Source: Rhizobium mongolense USDA 1844
GTDB lineage: Bacteria; Pseudomonadota; Alphaproteobacteria; Rhizobiales; Rhizobiaceae
NCBI RefSeq assembly: GCF_000419765.1
Contig: NZ_ATTQ01000021.1
Span: 1 to 64,000 of the forward strand
DNA length: 64,000 bases
Reading direction: 5' to 3'
Below the pieces are notes generated by a model that did not search any database, was not told where the DNA came from, and saw nothing but the letters and a program-made list of their open reading frames with translations. A program made the translations under genes and the position numbers. This document shows positions 44,587 to 52,929 of this stretch, piece by piece. The number at the start of each line of letters is the position of its first letter. Position 1 is the first letter of the stretch.

Positions 44587-45438
44587 ATGCCGAACAACCG
44601 CACCTGGATCCCCTATCTGCTGATCTTGCCCTCGGTCGCATTCCTGGCGCTGCTTTTCGTCGTGCCGCTTGTGCAGACGATCTGGCTTGCCGTCTCCGAC
44701 AATGGCACGCCCTCGCTTGCCAATGTCCAGCGTATGGTGGGTGATCTCAATTTTACCCGCTCGGTACAAAACACGTTTCTTCTGACGCTTGCCGTTGTGC
44801 CGGTGCAGATCGTCATTGCGCTCGCCATGGGAACGATGGTCGCGAAAGTGGCAGCCGGCCGGGAAACGATCCTGTGGATCTGGACCATTCCGCTCGGCAT
44901 TTCGGATCTCGCAGCCGGTCTCGTCTGGTTGTCGATCCTGCAGAACAGCGGTTATCTCAATTCCTTCCTTTACGGCCTCGGCATCATCGGTCGGCAGGCG
45001 AGCTGGCTTTCCTACCAGACGCCGTTTGCACTTTTTCTCGGCATAGCCGCCGCCGAGATATGGCGGGGAACGGCGATCGTCATGGTCGTCATCGTTGCCG
45101 GCCTCAACCAGGTGCCGAAGGAATACCGGGAAGCGGCAGAAATCTTCGGCGCAGGTCCGTGGACGCGCTTCTTCCGCATCACCTTGCCGCTCATCCGGCC
45201 GGCGCTGCAGTCGGCGCTCATCCTGCGCACCGTTTTGGCCTTCGAGGTTTTCGCCGTCGTCTATGCCCTCGGCGGCCGCAATTTCCCGGTGCTCGTCGGC
45301 GAGGCCTACACTTGGCAGAACCAGAACCAGAACTATGGCGTTGCTGCAGCCTACGCGGTTCTCATCATGCTCATCTCGCTTGCGGCCACCATGTTCTATC
45401 TGAAGGCCATCAAGGTCGATCCGGAGCGTCTTCCATGA
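44587..45438 (+). CDS. Sugar ABC transporter permease (MalF type)
   Basis: 283 residues from ATG 44587 (MPNNRTWIPYLLILPSVAFL); the longer in-frame reading is not needed. Six helices, and the EAA motif EYREAAEIFGAGPWTRFFRI then TLPLIRPALQSALILRT. CUT1 subfamily. Its stop overlaps the next gene by four bases. Confidence 0.95.
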   Translation: MPNNRTWIPYLLILPSVAFLALLFVVPLVQTIWLAVSDNGTPSLANVQRMVGDLNFTRSVQNTFLLTLAVVPVQIVIALAMGTMVAKVAAGRETILWIWTIPLGISDLAAGLVWLSILQNSGYLNSFLYGLGIIGRQASWLSYQTPFALFLGIAAAEIWRGTAIVMVVIVAGLNQVPKEYREAAEIFGAGPWTRFFRITLPLIRPALQSALILRTVLAFEVFAVVYALGGRNFPVLVGEAYTWQNQNQNYGVAAAYAVLIMLISLAATMFYLKAIKVDPERLP

Positions 45439-46265
45439 GCACGACCCGCGCCGCAAATTTCGTCTCGTCCCGCCGCATTCTGCTGTGGAGCGGGATCGCC
45501 GTGCTTTGCGCCTGGGTCCTGGTGCCGATCTATCTGATCGCGCTCGGCGCCTTCGGCGGACGAAGCGCCGTCTACCTCTGGCCGAAGACCGGTCTGCCGA
45601 CAGGCCTTTCCTTCGAGCCCTTCCTGCTGTTCCTGAGGACGGAAGGCGTTCTCGGCTCCTTCCTGAACTCACTCGGAGCCGCAGCGATCACGGTTGCCCT
45701 GTCCCTGCTTCTCGGAGCACCCGCCGGCTATGCGCTGGCACGGTATAATTTTCACGGCAAGGATTCCTTCCGGCTCATGGTCCTTTTGACCCGCGCCTTT
45801 CCTTTGGCAATCCTTGCTCTGCCGCTCACCGTTTCCTTCATCCGTCTCGGCCTCTACGATACGGTAACGGGCGTCGGGCTCGTCCATACCGTCCTTGCCC
45901 TTCCTTTCGCCGTGCTGGTGACGCAAGGCATCTTTCTTGGCGTTCCGAGAGAACTCGAAGAAGCGGCATGGGTCTTCGGGTGCTCGCGTATCCAGGCATT
46001 CTTCAAGATCGTCGCTCCGCTCGCCCTTCCAGGTATCGCCGCGACCGCCGTCTTTGCCTTCGTCATCTCCTGGAACGAGGTTTTCGCCGCGTCCGTGCTC
46101 ACCGTCAGAAATCGGACGCTGACGGCCTATCTGCTGACCGTGCTGGCGGAAAGCCCGATGCATTACCGCTTTGCGGGCGGCCTCATGCTCATCCTGCCAT
46201 CCGTGGTCTTCATCTTCGCGGTCAGGCGCTACCTTTTCGCGATCTGGGGCATTTCATCCAAGTAA
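45435..46265 (+). CDS. Sugar ABC transporter permease (MalG type)
   Basis: 276 residues from ATG 45435, overlapping the previous stop (ATGA). Six helices; EAA motif ELEEAAWVFGCSRIQAFFKI then VAPLALPGIAATAVFAFVIS. It pairs with the MalF-type permease. The last codons and stop form the first unit of a 16-bp tandem repeat. Confidence 0.95.
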   Translation: MSTTRAANFVSSRRILLWSGIAVLCAWVLVPIYLIALGAFGGRSAVYLWPKTGLPTGLSFEPFLLFLRTEGVLGSFLNSLGAAAITVALSLLLGAPAGYALARYNFHGKDSFRLMVLLTRAFPLAILALPLTVSFIRLGLYDTVTGVGLVHTVLALPFAVLVTQGIFLGVPRELEEAAWVFGCSRIQAFFKIVAPLALPGIAATAVFAFVISWNEVFAASVLTVRNRTLTAYLLTVLAESPMHYRFAGGLMLILPSVVFIFAVRRYLFAIWGISSK

Positions 46266-46302
46266 CGGGTCATCCAAGTAACGGGTCATCCAAGTAACGG
46301 GA
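46255..46302 (+). repeat. 16-bp tandem repeat, three copies, over the permease stop codon
   Basis: CATCCAAGTAACGGGT at 46255-46270 and 46271-46286, then CATCCAAGTAACGGGA at 46287-46302. The first copy contains the permease stop TAA. Three copies thus lengthen the gap to the ATPase start (ATG 46311). Probably replication slippage; copy number may alter spacing and expression. Confidence 0.93.
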
Positions 46303-46310
46303 ACAGTTTC

Positions 46311-47369
46311 ATGGCCAACATCGTCATTGACCGCATCCGGAAGAATTTCGGGACTTTCCAGGCGCTGAAGGAGGTCTCGCTGACAGTCAACGATGGGGAA
46401 TTCGTTTCCCTTCTTGGCCCCTCTGGCTGCGGAAAGACGACGCTGCTGCGCATCATCGCCGGTCTTGAATCCGAAAGTGCCGGCGACATTCGGATCGGAG
46501 ACCGCTCGGTAGTCGGGCTTCAGCCGAAGGACCGCGGCCTTGCCATGGTCTTCCAGAACTACGCCGTCTTCCCGCATATGACCGTCTTTGAAAATGTCGC
46601 CTTCGGCCTCAGGATGCAAAAGGCCGATGAGGCGCGCGTCAGGCAGCAGGTGGAAAAAGCGGCAGCTCTTCTGCATATCGAGCCCTATCTCGACCGCTAT
46701 CCAAACAAGCTGTCGGGCGGCCAGCGCCAGCGCGTAGCCGTTGCTCGGGCGCTCGCCGTCGAGCCGAAGGTCCTGTTGATGGATGAGCCGCTTTCCAATC
46801 TCGATGCGCTGCTGCGCCTGGAAATGCGCACGGAACTGAAGACGGTCCTGCAGTCTTCCGGCACGACGACGATCTATGTGACGCACGACCAGACCGAGGC
46901 GATGGGCCTTTCGGACCGGATCGCCGTCATGCACGACGGCCAGATCGAGCAGGTTGGCCATCCCGTCGACATCTACAACCATCCCGCCACGCGGTTCGTC
47001 GGCGGCTTCATCGGCAATCCGCCGATGAATTTCATCCGCATGCCCGTGACCGACGGGCACGTGATCGCCGGCAGCGAGCGCTTTTCGGTGCCGCCGGAAT
47101 CCGGGCCCGAGATCATCCTCGGGCTGCGCGGCGAAGCCGTGGCGCTTGCGCCGCCGTCAGAGGGATTTCAAATGCGCGTTCGCGTCGCCGAGCCGATGGG
47201 TTCGCATCTTCTTTTGACGGGATTGATCGAAAACCAGCCCGTTCGCGTCATCCTGCCGGCCGCCGAAAAGGTCGCAAGCGGCGACGTCATCGGCCTGAAA
47301 CCTGATCCGGCGCGCATATCTTGGCTCGCACCCGATAGCGGCAAGGCCTACCTGGCGGCCGCTGCCTGA
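46311..47369 (+). CDS. Sugar ABC transporter ATP-binding protein (MalK/UgpC type)
   Basis: 352 residues. Walker A LGPSGCGKTTLLRIIAGLE, signature LSGGQRQRVAVARALAVEPK, Walker B VLLMDEPLSNLDALLRLEMR, and H-loop TIYVTHDQTEAMGLSDRIAV. The C-terminal 120 residues form the TOBE-type regulatory domain. The complete set with two permeases and a binding protein makes a functional CUT1 importer. Confidence 0.95.
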   Translation: MANIVIDRIRKNFGTFQALKEVSLTVNDGEFVSLLGPSGCGKTTLLRIIAGLESESAGDIRIGDRSVVGLQPKDRGLAMVFQNYAVFPHMTVFENVAFGLRMQKADEARVRQQVEKAAALLHIEPYLDRYPNKLSGGQRQRVAVARALAVEPKVLLMDEPLSNLDALLRLEMRTELKTVLQSSGTTTIYVTHDQTEAMGLSDRIAVMHDGQIEQVGHPVDIYNHPATRFVGGFIGNPPMNFIRMPVTDGHVIAGSERFSVPPESGPEIILGLRGEAVALAPPSEGFQMRVRVAEPMGSHLLLTGLIENQPVRVILPAAEKVASGDVIGLKPDPARISWLAPDSGKAYLAAAA

Positions 47370-47390
47370 CGAATATCTGGAGTAAATGGC

Positions 47391-48674
47391 ATGACGAAAT
47401 ACAGCGATGAAGCCAAGGCGATCTTGGCGGCGAATGACCGCGGCGGCTACACGGTACCGACCGACAGGCTTTATCCCTTTCAGTGGAACTGGGATTCGGC
47501 CTTTGTCGCCATGGGGTTTGCCGCCTATGACATCGATCGCGCCTATCGTGAACTCGAATGCCTGGCCGAGGGACAATGGGCCGATGGCATGATCCCCCAT
47601 ATCGTGTTCCATCAGCCGAGCGACAGCTACTTCCCCGGCCCCGACGTCTGGCGCACGAACCATGTCATTCCGACCTCCGGTATCACGCAGCCGCCGGTCT
47701 TCGCGATGGCTCTTCGCAAGATTTACGAAACGGCGGTCGCCACCGGCTCCGTCGCAAACGAGCGAACCCTTACGCTCTACGAAGCCGCCTTGAAGTGGCA
47801 CCGGTGGTGGTACCGCGCGCGCGATCCGGAAGGCACCGGTCTCGTCGCCTTGCTGCATCCTTGGGAAAGCGGCAGCGACAACTCGCCTGCCTGGGACATC
47901 GCCCTTGCGCGTGTTCCGACGACGACCGAAACGCCGGTCGTGCGAAAAGACACAGGGCATGTGAACCCGCAAATGCGCCCGCGCGACGAGGACTATGGCC
48001 GCTTCGTCCATCTCCTGGATACCTATGCGGCCTGCGGCTGGGACCCCATCCAGCAATGGCAAAAGGCTGAGTTCAAGATCGCGGATATCCAGACCAGCGC
48101 GATCCTGCTGAAGGCCGGCGAAGATCTGCATTACCTTGCAGGTGTCTTCGGGCGCGGAGGCGAAGCCGATGAGATTGCAGCGCTGAATGAGCGCACGCGG
48201 CAGGCTCTGAAGGCGCAATGGCGTTCTCATCTTTCGCGTTTCGTCTCGAGGGATCTGCTGGCCGGCGAGGATGTCGCCGCAGCCACGCAGGCCGGCTTCA
48301 TTCCTCTTCTTGCGCTCGACCTTGATGAGGCCACAGCCGAGGCTGCAGCCGCCGAAATGCGAAGATGGTGCAAGGGTATGAAAGTCGTCTTCCCGACGAC
48401 CGAGCCTACTTCCGCGAGTTTTGAGGCCAAGCGCTATTGGCGCGGTCCGGCCTGGGCGATCATCAACTGGCTCCTGATCAACGGATTACAACGCAACGGC
48501 CACGCAGGATTTGCAGAGGAACTGCGCCAATCGACGATCAGCGCGATCGAGACCGAAGGCTTTGCCGAATATTTCGATCCGAAAACCGGCGAAGGATGCG
48601 GTGGGCTCGGATTCTCATGGACGGCAGCGGCTTACATTGCTCTTGAAAAGGCCGACAGTCCCGCAATTCAGTAG
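47391..48674 (+). CDS. GH63/MGH1-like glycoside hydrolase
   Basis: 427 residues from ATG 47391, after GGAGTAAATGGC. It is an (alpha/alpha)6-barrel enzyme of the GH63/GH37-like group: DRLYPFQWNWDSAFVAMGFA holds the general-acid Asp region, GITQPPVFAMALRKIYE and HPWESGSDNSPAWDIALARV follow, and EGFAEYFDPKTGEGCGGLGF then SWTAAAYIALE carries the catalytic Glu. No signal peptide, so it acts in the cytosol on imported substrate. The best match by motif is mannosyl- or glucosylglycerate hydrolase-like proteins, but trehalase-like or other alpha-glucosidase activity is possible. Last gene of the LacI operon. Confidence 0.82.
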   Translation: MTKYSDEAKAILAANDRGGYTVPTDRLYPFQWNWDSAFVAMGFAAYDIDRAYRELECLAEGQWADGMIPHIVFHQPSDSYFPGPDVWRTNHVIPTSGITQPPVFAMALRKIYETAVATGSVANERTLTLYEAALKWHRWWYRARDPEGTGLVALLHPWESGSDNSPAWDIALARVPTTTETPVVRKDTGHVNPQMRPRDEDYGRFVHLLDTYAACGWDPIQQWQKAEFKIADIQTSAILLKAGEDLHYLAGVFGRGGEADEIAALNERTRQALKAQWRSHLSRFVSRDLLAGEDVAAATQAGFIPLLALDLDEATAEAAAAEMRRWCKGMKVVFPTTEPTSASFEAKRYWRGPAWAIINWLLINGLQRNGHAGFAEELRQSTISAIETEGFAEYFDPKTGEGCGGLGFSWTAAAYIALEKADSPAIQ

Positions 48675-48907
48675 GAGCCAGCACCAAACGCCGATATCCT
48701 GTACCCGGCTGGAGGAGCCCGGCATGGCCCGTGGTCGCGGCTTGCACACGACGCTGGAACCGAGGTCGCTCTCGGCTTTGGCGACGCTCTTCAAGCTGCT
48801 TATGATCTGATCGCCAGCCATCATTGCGGTTGGTGGGCGATCGGCCGTCGCCTCATTCTTGGGCGAGTTAGGCGCCTGCCTTCTTCATCCGGGCCGGTCG
48901 TCCTCCA

Positions 48908-50110
48908 TCAAACTGCTCGACGTTCGGTGCTGCAGTATATCAGGAGCCCGATGCCGCCGAGCCCGAAGAGCGCGCCAATAATTGAGGTCCCCGAATAGGT
49001 CGTGATGGAACTGCCGATGGCGAAGACGAGTGCGCTCACGCCCGCGCTGAGAAAAATGTTGACGGATATCAGGGCGCTGCCAAGCCCTGGCCGCTCTGCA
49101 ATGAGGTCCTGGAGGTAGGTGATGGGGATGCTGATCAACGCTGCAGCGCCGATGCCGCTGATGACTGTCAGGGCGTAAGCGTGCCAGGGCTCTGAAGCAA
49201 TGCCGAGCAGCAACAGGTAGGCGGCATATATGACGGTGCCGGTCACCAGTGCTGCGACCTGACCCATCTGCCTGAGAAGTCGCGCCCAGACGATGATGAA
49301 GATGATCTCGAGGAAGGCAACAATGCCGACAAGAATGCCGACATCGCCCACCGTCCCGTGAACCGCTCCGGTGACGATCAAGGGCAGGATCGCCCCGTTG
49401 ACATGGAGCGTGCTCGTAATGAGCGCAACGGCAATCAAGGGCGTGAAGATTCTCGGCGAAGCCACTTCGGCGAGAGCGGCAAGATGAGAGAGATGATGCG
49501 TTGCTGCTTTGTCCGTGCCCTTCTGGCGCGGCAGGAACGCGCTGATCAGCGCAAAACAGAATATGCAGGAGAGACAGGCGAAAAGATAGGCGGGCAGCAT
49601 GCTCGTCGACGCGGAAAGCAGAGCACCTGTCATGCCAGGTACCAGCACCCACGACAGCGAGATCATCGCCCGGACGCCTGAGTTGACGGTGTTGACCTCG
49701 CTTTTGGGCATTCCCGCGGTGGCGGCCCGGACATTGGCAAAAAGCAGGGAGTTGAGCGAACCATAGATCGGTAGCAACACAAGCGAGCAGGCGACGAAGC
49801 TCGTTTGGGTCGGAACGAAATATATCGCGCCATAGCCGAAAATGCCGAAACTGGCAGCCACCAGCATCATCAAACGATATTCGCCGAGACGGTCGGCAAG
49901 GTTGCCGAGGAGGATGCTCACGACGACATTGACCGCCGCGGCCGCAAAGATCAGGGCCGAATAAAGACCGTTGCTCAACCCCAGCTCGCGAATGCCGACG
50001 ACGGATTGATAGGGCGATGTTGTCGCCCCCGCAAACCCGAACAAAAAGATGGCAATCATGCTGACGCGGATTGCCGGATTGCGAAAGACATCGGGAAGAA
50101 GGCGGTTCAT
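48908..50110 (-). CDS. MFS transporter (sugar-efflux SetA-like)
   Basis: 400 residues from ATG 50110 (MNRLLPDVFRNPAIRVSMIA). Twelve helices can be counted. Motifs: GNLADRLGEYRLMMLVAASF after helix 2, NTVNSGVRAMISLSWVLVPG in the middle, and the second half repeat WARLLRQMGQVAALVTGTVI. It resembles sugar efflux or drug:H+ antiporters. Its job in the M81/GH20 cluster may be substrate import or product export. Ribosome site weak. Confidence 0.86.
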   Translation of the reverse strand: MNRLLPDVFRNPAIRVSMIAIFLFGFAGATTSPYQSVVGIRELGLSNGLYSALIFAAAAVNVVVSILLGNLADRLGEYRLMMLVAASFGIFGYGAIYFVPTQTSFVACSLVLLPIYGSLNSLLFANVRAATAGMPKSEVNTVNSGVRAMISLSWVLVPGMTGALLSASTSMLPAYLFACLSCIFCFALISAFLPRQKGTDKAATHHLSHLAALAEVASPRIFTPLIAVALITSTLHVNGAILPLIVTGAVHGTVGDVGILVGIVAFLEIIFIIVWARLLRQMGQVAALVTGTVIYAAYLLLLGIASEPWHAYALTVISGIGAAALISIPITYLQDLIAERPGLGSALISVNIFLSAGVSALVFAIGSSITTYSGTSIIGALFGLGGIGLLIYCSTERRAV

Positions 50111-50200
50111 GCGGCTATCAACGAAAGGAACGATCTGGTGGTCACACGGCGCGCGTTCTGGCAATGCGCCACCCGCCACGCGATTTGATGATGCAAAATG

Positions 50201-50323
50201 TCAATCCCGCCGGCGCGTCGAAACGTGCGCCTGCGGCTGGTAATCGAAAGTGCGGTCGAACCGGAAGATCGTCCGCGTCCGGCAAACATCGACAAAGCGA
50301 GTCTTGAACTGAATTCCGCGAAA
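50201..50323 (-). pseudogene. C-terminal remnant of an M81 (MlrC) peptidase
   Basis: A minus-strand frame ending at TGA 50201 reads FKTRFVDVCRTRTIFRFDRT then FDYQPQAHVSTRRRD. It lines up with the last residues of the intact M81 protein at 51469 (RRTRPVFPFDREFVYQPQAR then LSARWQD), and the DNA is similar over about 70 bases. No other part of the gene is visible. Probably a relic of a lost paralogue, interrupted on the 5' side near the toxin gene. Confidence 0.6.
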
Positions 50324-50428
50324 TTCTCGGCGATGGAGGCGGTGCCCGCGATCAGAGGATAATCATCGCACATCAGCTCCTCCGAACAGTTCGCCTTGCG
50401 CTGCATTGTCCAGTTACGCTCGCACGAT

Positions 50429-50869
50429 TCAATGTGCGCCACTCTGGATGGCTGTCAGCGAAACGCACGCGTTTGCGATCTCATTTGACGCATGCAAGGC
50501 GATCACCCGCAGCAGCCGTTCGTCCGCCGTCACGAACCTCGACCCCGTTTGGACCGCGGCAGCCAGGTAGGCGCAGTCGTATGCCGGGTGCGAGAGTTCG
50601 ATTGCGAGTCTCGTTGCCCGCTCGAGCAAGCCGGTCATCGAAAGGAACGCAATTCCGGAGCGGTCGAGCAACCGCGCTGCAAGAACTGCTTCATCACGCA
50701 TGAGCTCACCGCGTTGTGTCTTCTTCCAGAGAATATTGGCGCATTCCGGGATGAGAAGCTCCGGGGCAGCAAAGCTAAACCGCGAGCGCAGATCGACGGC
50801 GGCGTGAGTGCCCTCTTCCTCCACGACCCACTTTATCGCGATGCTGGCATCGACAACTAGCGTCTCCAT
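50429..50869 (-). CDS. vapC: PIN-domain toxin (VapC/FitB type)
   Basis: 146 residues. Acidic PIN residues: D7 in VVDASIAIKW, E42 in LLIPECANILW, D98 in PAYDCAYLAA, and D116 in RFVTADERLL. The ATG shares one base with the antitoxin stop, so the two are coupled. Presumed Mg-dependent ribonuclease held inactive by the 50869 antitoxin. Confidence 0.9.
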   Translation of the reverse strand: METLVVDASIAIKWVVEEEGTHAAVDLRSRFSFAAPELLIPECANILWKKTQRGELMRDEAVLAARLLDRSGIAFLSMTGLLERATRLAIELSHPAYDCAYLAAAVQTGSRFVTADERLLRVIALHASNEIANACVSLTAIQSGAH

Positions 50870-51108
50870 TAACGTTCGTCTCGGTCTTCGCGCAGGAGCA
50901 CCTCGGAGGGTGTCTGCTTGCGTGAAGCGGTGAGCTTCCGCAGCTCGGCCGCGAGATCGTCGAAATCAGGTTCGGTCTCGTTTGCCAGCGCCTGGCGCAG
51001 GATCTCCCGATGCTCGGCTTCCGCCGAGCGGCCGTGGCGGGCGGCGCGCATCTTCAGCTTCCTGATCAGGTCATCATCAAGATTGCGTACGTGCAGATTT
51101 CCAGCCAT
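50869..51108 (-). CDS. FitA-like antitoxin
   Basis: 79 residues, ATG 51108. Residues 1-42 form a ribbon-helix-helix: MAGNLHVRNLDDDLIRKLKM then RAARHGRSAEAEHREILRQA. The acidic C-terminus (NETEPDFDDLAAELRKLTAS) would bind the toxin. A 15-base palindrome lies 16 bases upstream, the expected autoregulatory site. Confidence 0.9.
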   Translation of the reverse strand: MAGNLHVRNLDDDLIRKLKMRAARHGRSAEAEHREILRQALANETEPDFDDLAAELRKLTASRKQTPSEVLLREDRDER

Positions 51109-51123
51109 GGATATGTTCCATAT

Positions 51124-51138
51124 GCTCTCATTGAGAGC
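51124..51138. promoter_or_regulatory. Operator of the FitA/PIN pair
   Basis: GCTCTCA T TGAGAGC is a perfect 7-bp dyad immediately upstream of the antitoxin ATG (51108), likely bound by the RHH antitoxin. Confidence 0.62.
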
Positions 51139-51468
51139 AACGATAGCATGCTAAATCGTGTCCGTGCAAGGACGGGAAGGAAGGGGAGGAAACGGGAGGA
51201 AACGGGAGAAAAAACAGGATCGGCCGTCGCATGCTCGCCGTTGGCGTCAAGGCTGGCTTTGCCTGGGAGAGTGCGTGGTTGAACCGGGTGAAGGGCTGGC
51301 GGCCGTGGGAGAGGGGCTAGGAAGGCTGAAGAAGACGACGGTGGCATCGCGAGGAGCCGTGCTGCCGTCAGACGAGGCTGAAAGGCCCCCGGGAACCTCA
51401 CCTCGTTCCGGAAGGTGCAGATCCGTACCGGATAGTGGCCTTCGTCCCGGGGCCGAAAAAAAACATAG
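51139..51468. other. Gap with purine-rich repeats
   Basis: 330 bases between the toxin-antitoxin pair and the M81 gene. Around 51170-51215 the + strand is nearly all purine, with a short direct repeat (GGGAGGAAAC twice). No gene seen. Confidence 0.5.
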
Positions 51469-52905
51469 TCAGTCCTGCCAGCGCGCTGAAAGACGCGCCT
51501 GCGGTTGGTATACGAATTCTCGGTCGAACGGGAAGACCGGCCGGGTTCGGCGATGGCTTGCGAGACTTTCGATATCCTGGTTCACGACGCCCTCTGTCAG
51601 TGCCATGAGATTCGGATTGGCAATCGGGGCAAGCTCGGGCGAAAGATAGCCCGATTTCACGACAAGCAGGCGAACCGATCTGGGATCGAGCCCAAGACGC
51701 GCGAAATCCGCGATGTTGTGATAGGGACGCCTGCGGGCGGCAAGAACCACCGTCACACCGCTGGTCCGGATCACCGCCTGGCGTTCGGCCTCGGAGCCTG
51801 GATCGTCGAGCAGGATCACCTCGGCCTCGATGCGAACGGGAAAGCTCGCCGGATCGAGACTACCGCCGATTGACAGAGGCACGATCGCTCCCCTGCCGGC
51901 GGCAAAGCAGGTCTCGACGGCCGGCCGGTCGGTGATGCCGGCAAAGAGCGTGTTTTCGAACTTGCGGGAAAGAACCGCGCTTAGGACATCGGCCCGGTCG
52001 CCCACACCGCCGCCGGTCGGATTGTCCGCTGAATCCGCAAGCACGACCGGCGTAGTCTTCGTATCTGCCGCGATATCGAGCATGTCATCGAGCGGACCGG
52101 TTACCGGTCCGAAACGAAAATCTTCGCGGGCATACCAATAGGAAAGCGCGATCTCCTCAGCGGCTTTTGCGGCAGCAGCTTTGTCCGACGCCGTCACCAC
52201 GGCGCAGGCCGTCGCCCGCGGCTCGTCGGCCCAGACATAACCGATCATCAGATTGGCATCGAGAACGCCGTCCCGGCGGTCGAAGTCCGCGAGCCGCAGG
52301 TAGAGGCCCTTTGCCGGCTCATCCTCAGTCGAAGTCCGCTCGCCTGGCCACAGGACAGGCACCGGCGCCCAGGCCACGCCCGGCCGGTTCCCGCTGTTGA
52401 GCGCGTCGACGAGCATCGACCAGGCGCGCACCATGGTCTCGCGCACATCGATGTGCGGCGCCGTGCGGTAGGCCGCGAAAATATCGAGCTGGTCGACGAT
52501 CTTCTGGCTGACATTGCCATGCAGATCGTAGCTCGCAGCGACGATGCAGTGCGGACCGACGACAGCGCGGGCCGCCGATATCCAGTCGCCTTCGGCGTCA
52601 TCCATGCCCTCGACGTTCATTGCGCCGTGCATGGCGAGATAGAGACCGTCAAGCGGCGTGGACGCCTGCAGCCGGTCGAGGAACTCCGTCTTGAACTCCT
52701 CGTAGGCGGCACGCGACACCGGTCCGCCGGGAATGGCACGCGCATGGAGAAGCGGTAGGTGGTCGACGCCCTCCGCGTTCAGAAAGTTGAAATAGTCGGA
52801 ACCGAGGAGATCTGCCCCGCGCATGAGACGAAAATCCTCGATCGCCATCAGCACCGGCGAGTATGTGCTGCATTCCGTATGAATTCCGCCGACCGCAATC
52901 CGCAT
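51469..52905 (-). CDS. M81-family metallopeptidase (MlrC type)
   Basis: 478 residues from ATG 52905 (MRIAVGGIHTECSTYSPVLM). Conserved M81 features: ECSTYSP near the start, LYLAMHGAMNVEGMDDAEGD, VAASYDLHGNVSQKIVDQLD, AYRTAPHIDVRETMVRAWSM, and ADSADNPTGGGVGDRADVLS. The C-terminal DUF part ends YQPQARLSARWQD. The founding member, microcystinase C, cleaves a linear peptide beside the unusual residue Adda. Most M81 proteins have no known substrate. It is 25 bases from the GH20 gene and shares its transcript. Confidence 0.9.
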   Translation of the reverse strand: MRIAVGGIHTECSTYSPVLMAIEDFRLMRGADLLGSDYFNFLNAEGVDHLPLLHARAIPGGPVSRAAYEEFKTEFLDRLQASTPLDGLYLAMHGAMNVEGMDDAEGDWISAARAVVGPHCIVAASYDLHGNVSQKIVDQLDIFAAYRTAPHIDVRETMVRAWSMLVDALNSGNRPGVAWAPVPVLWPGERTSTEDEPAKGLYLRLADFDRRDGVLDANLMIGYVWADEPRATACAVVTASDKAAAAKAAEEIALSYWYAREDFRFGPVTGPLDDMLDIAADTKTTPVVLADSADNPTGGGVGDRADVLSAVLSRKFENTLFAGITDRPAVETCFAAGRGAIVPLSIGGSLDPASFPVRIEAEVILLDDPGSEAERQAVIRTSGVTVVLAARRRPYHNIADFARLGLDPRSVRLLVVKSGYLSPELAPIANPNLMALTEGVVNQDIESLASHRRTRPVFPFDREFVYQPQARLSARWQD

Positions 52906-52929
52906 CGCTACCGTCCTGGAGTTTCGCGC

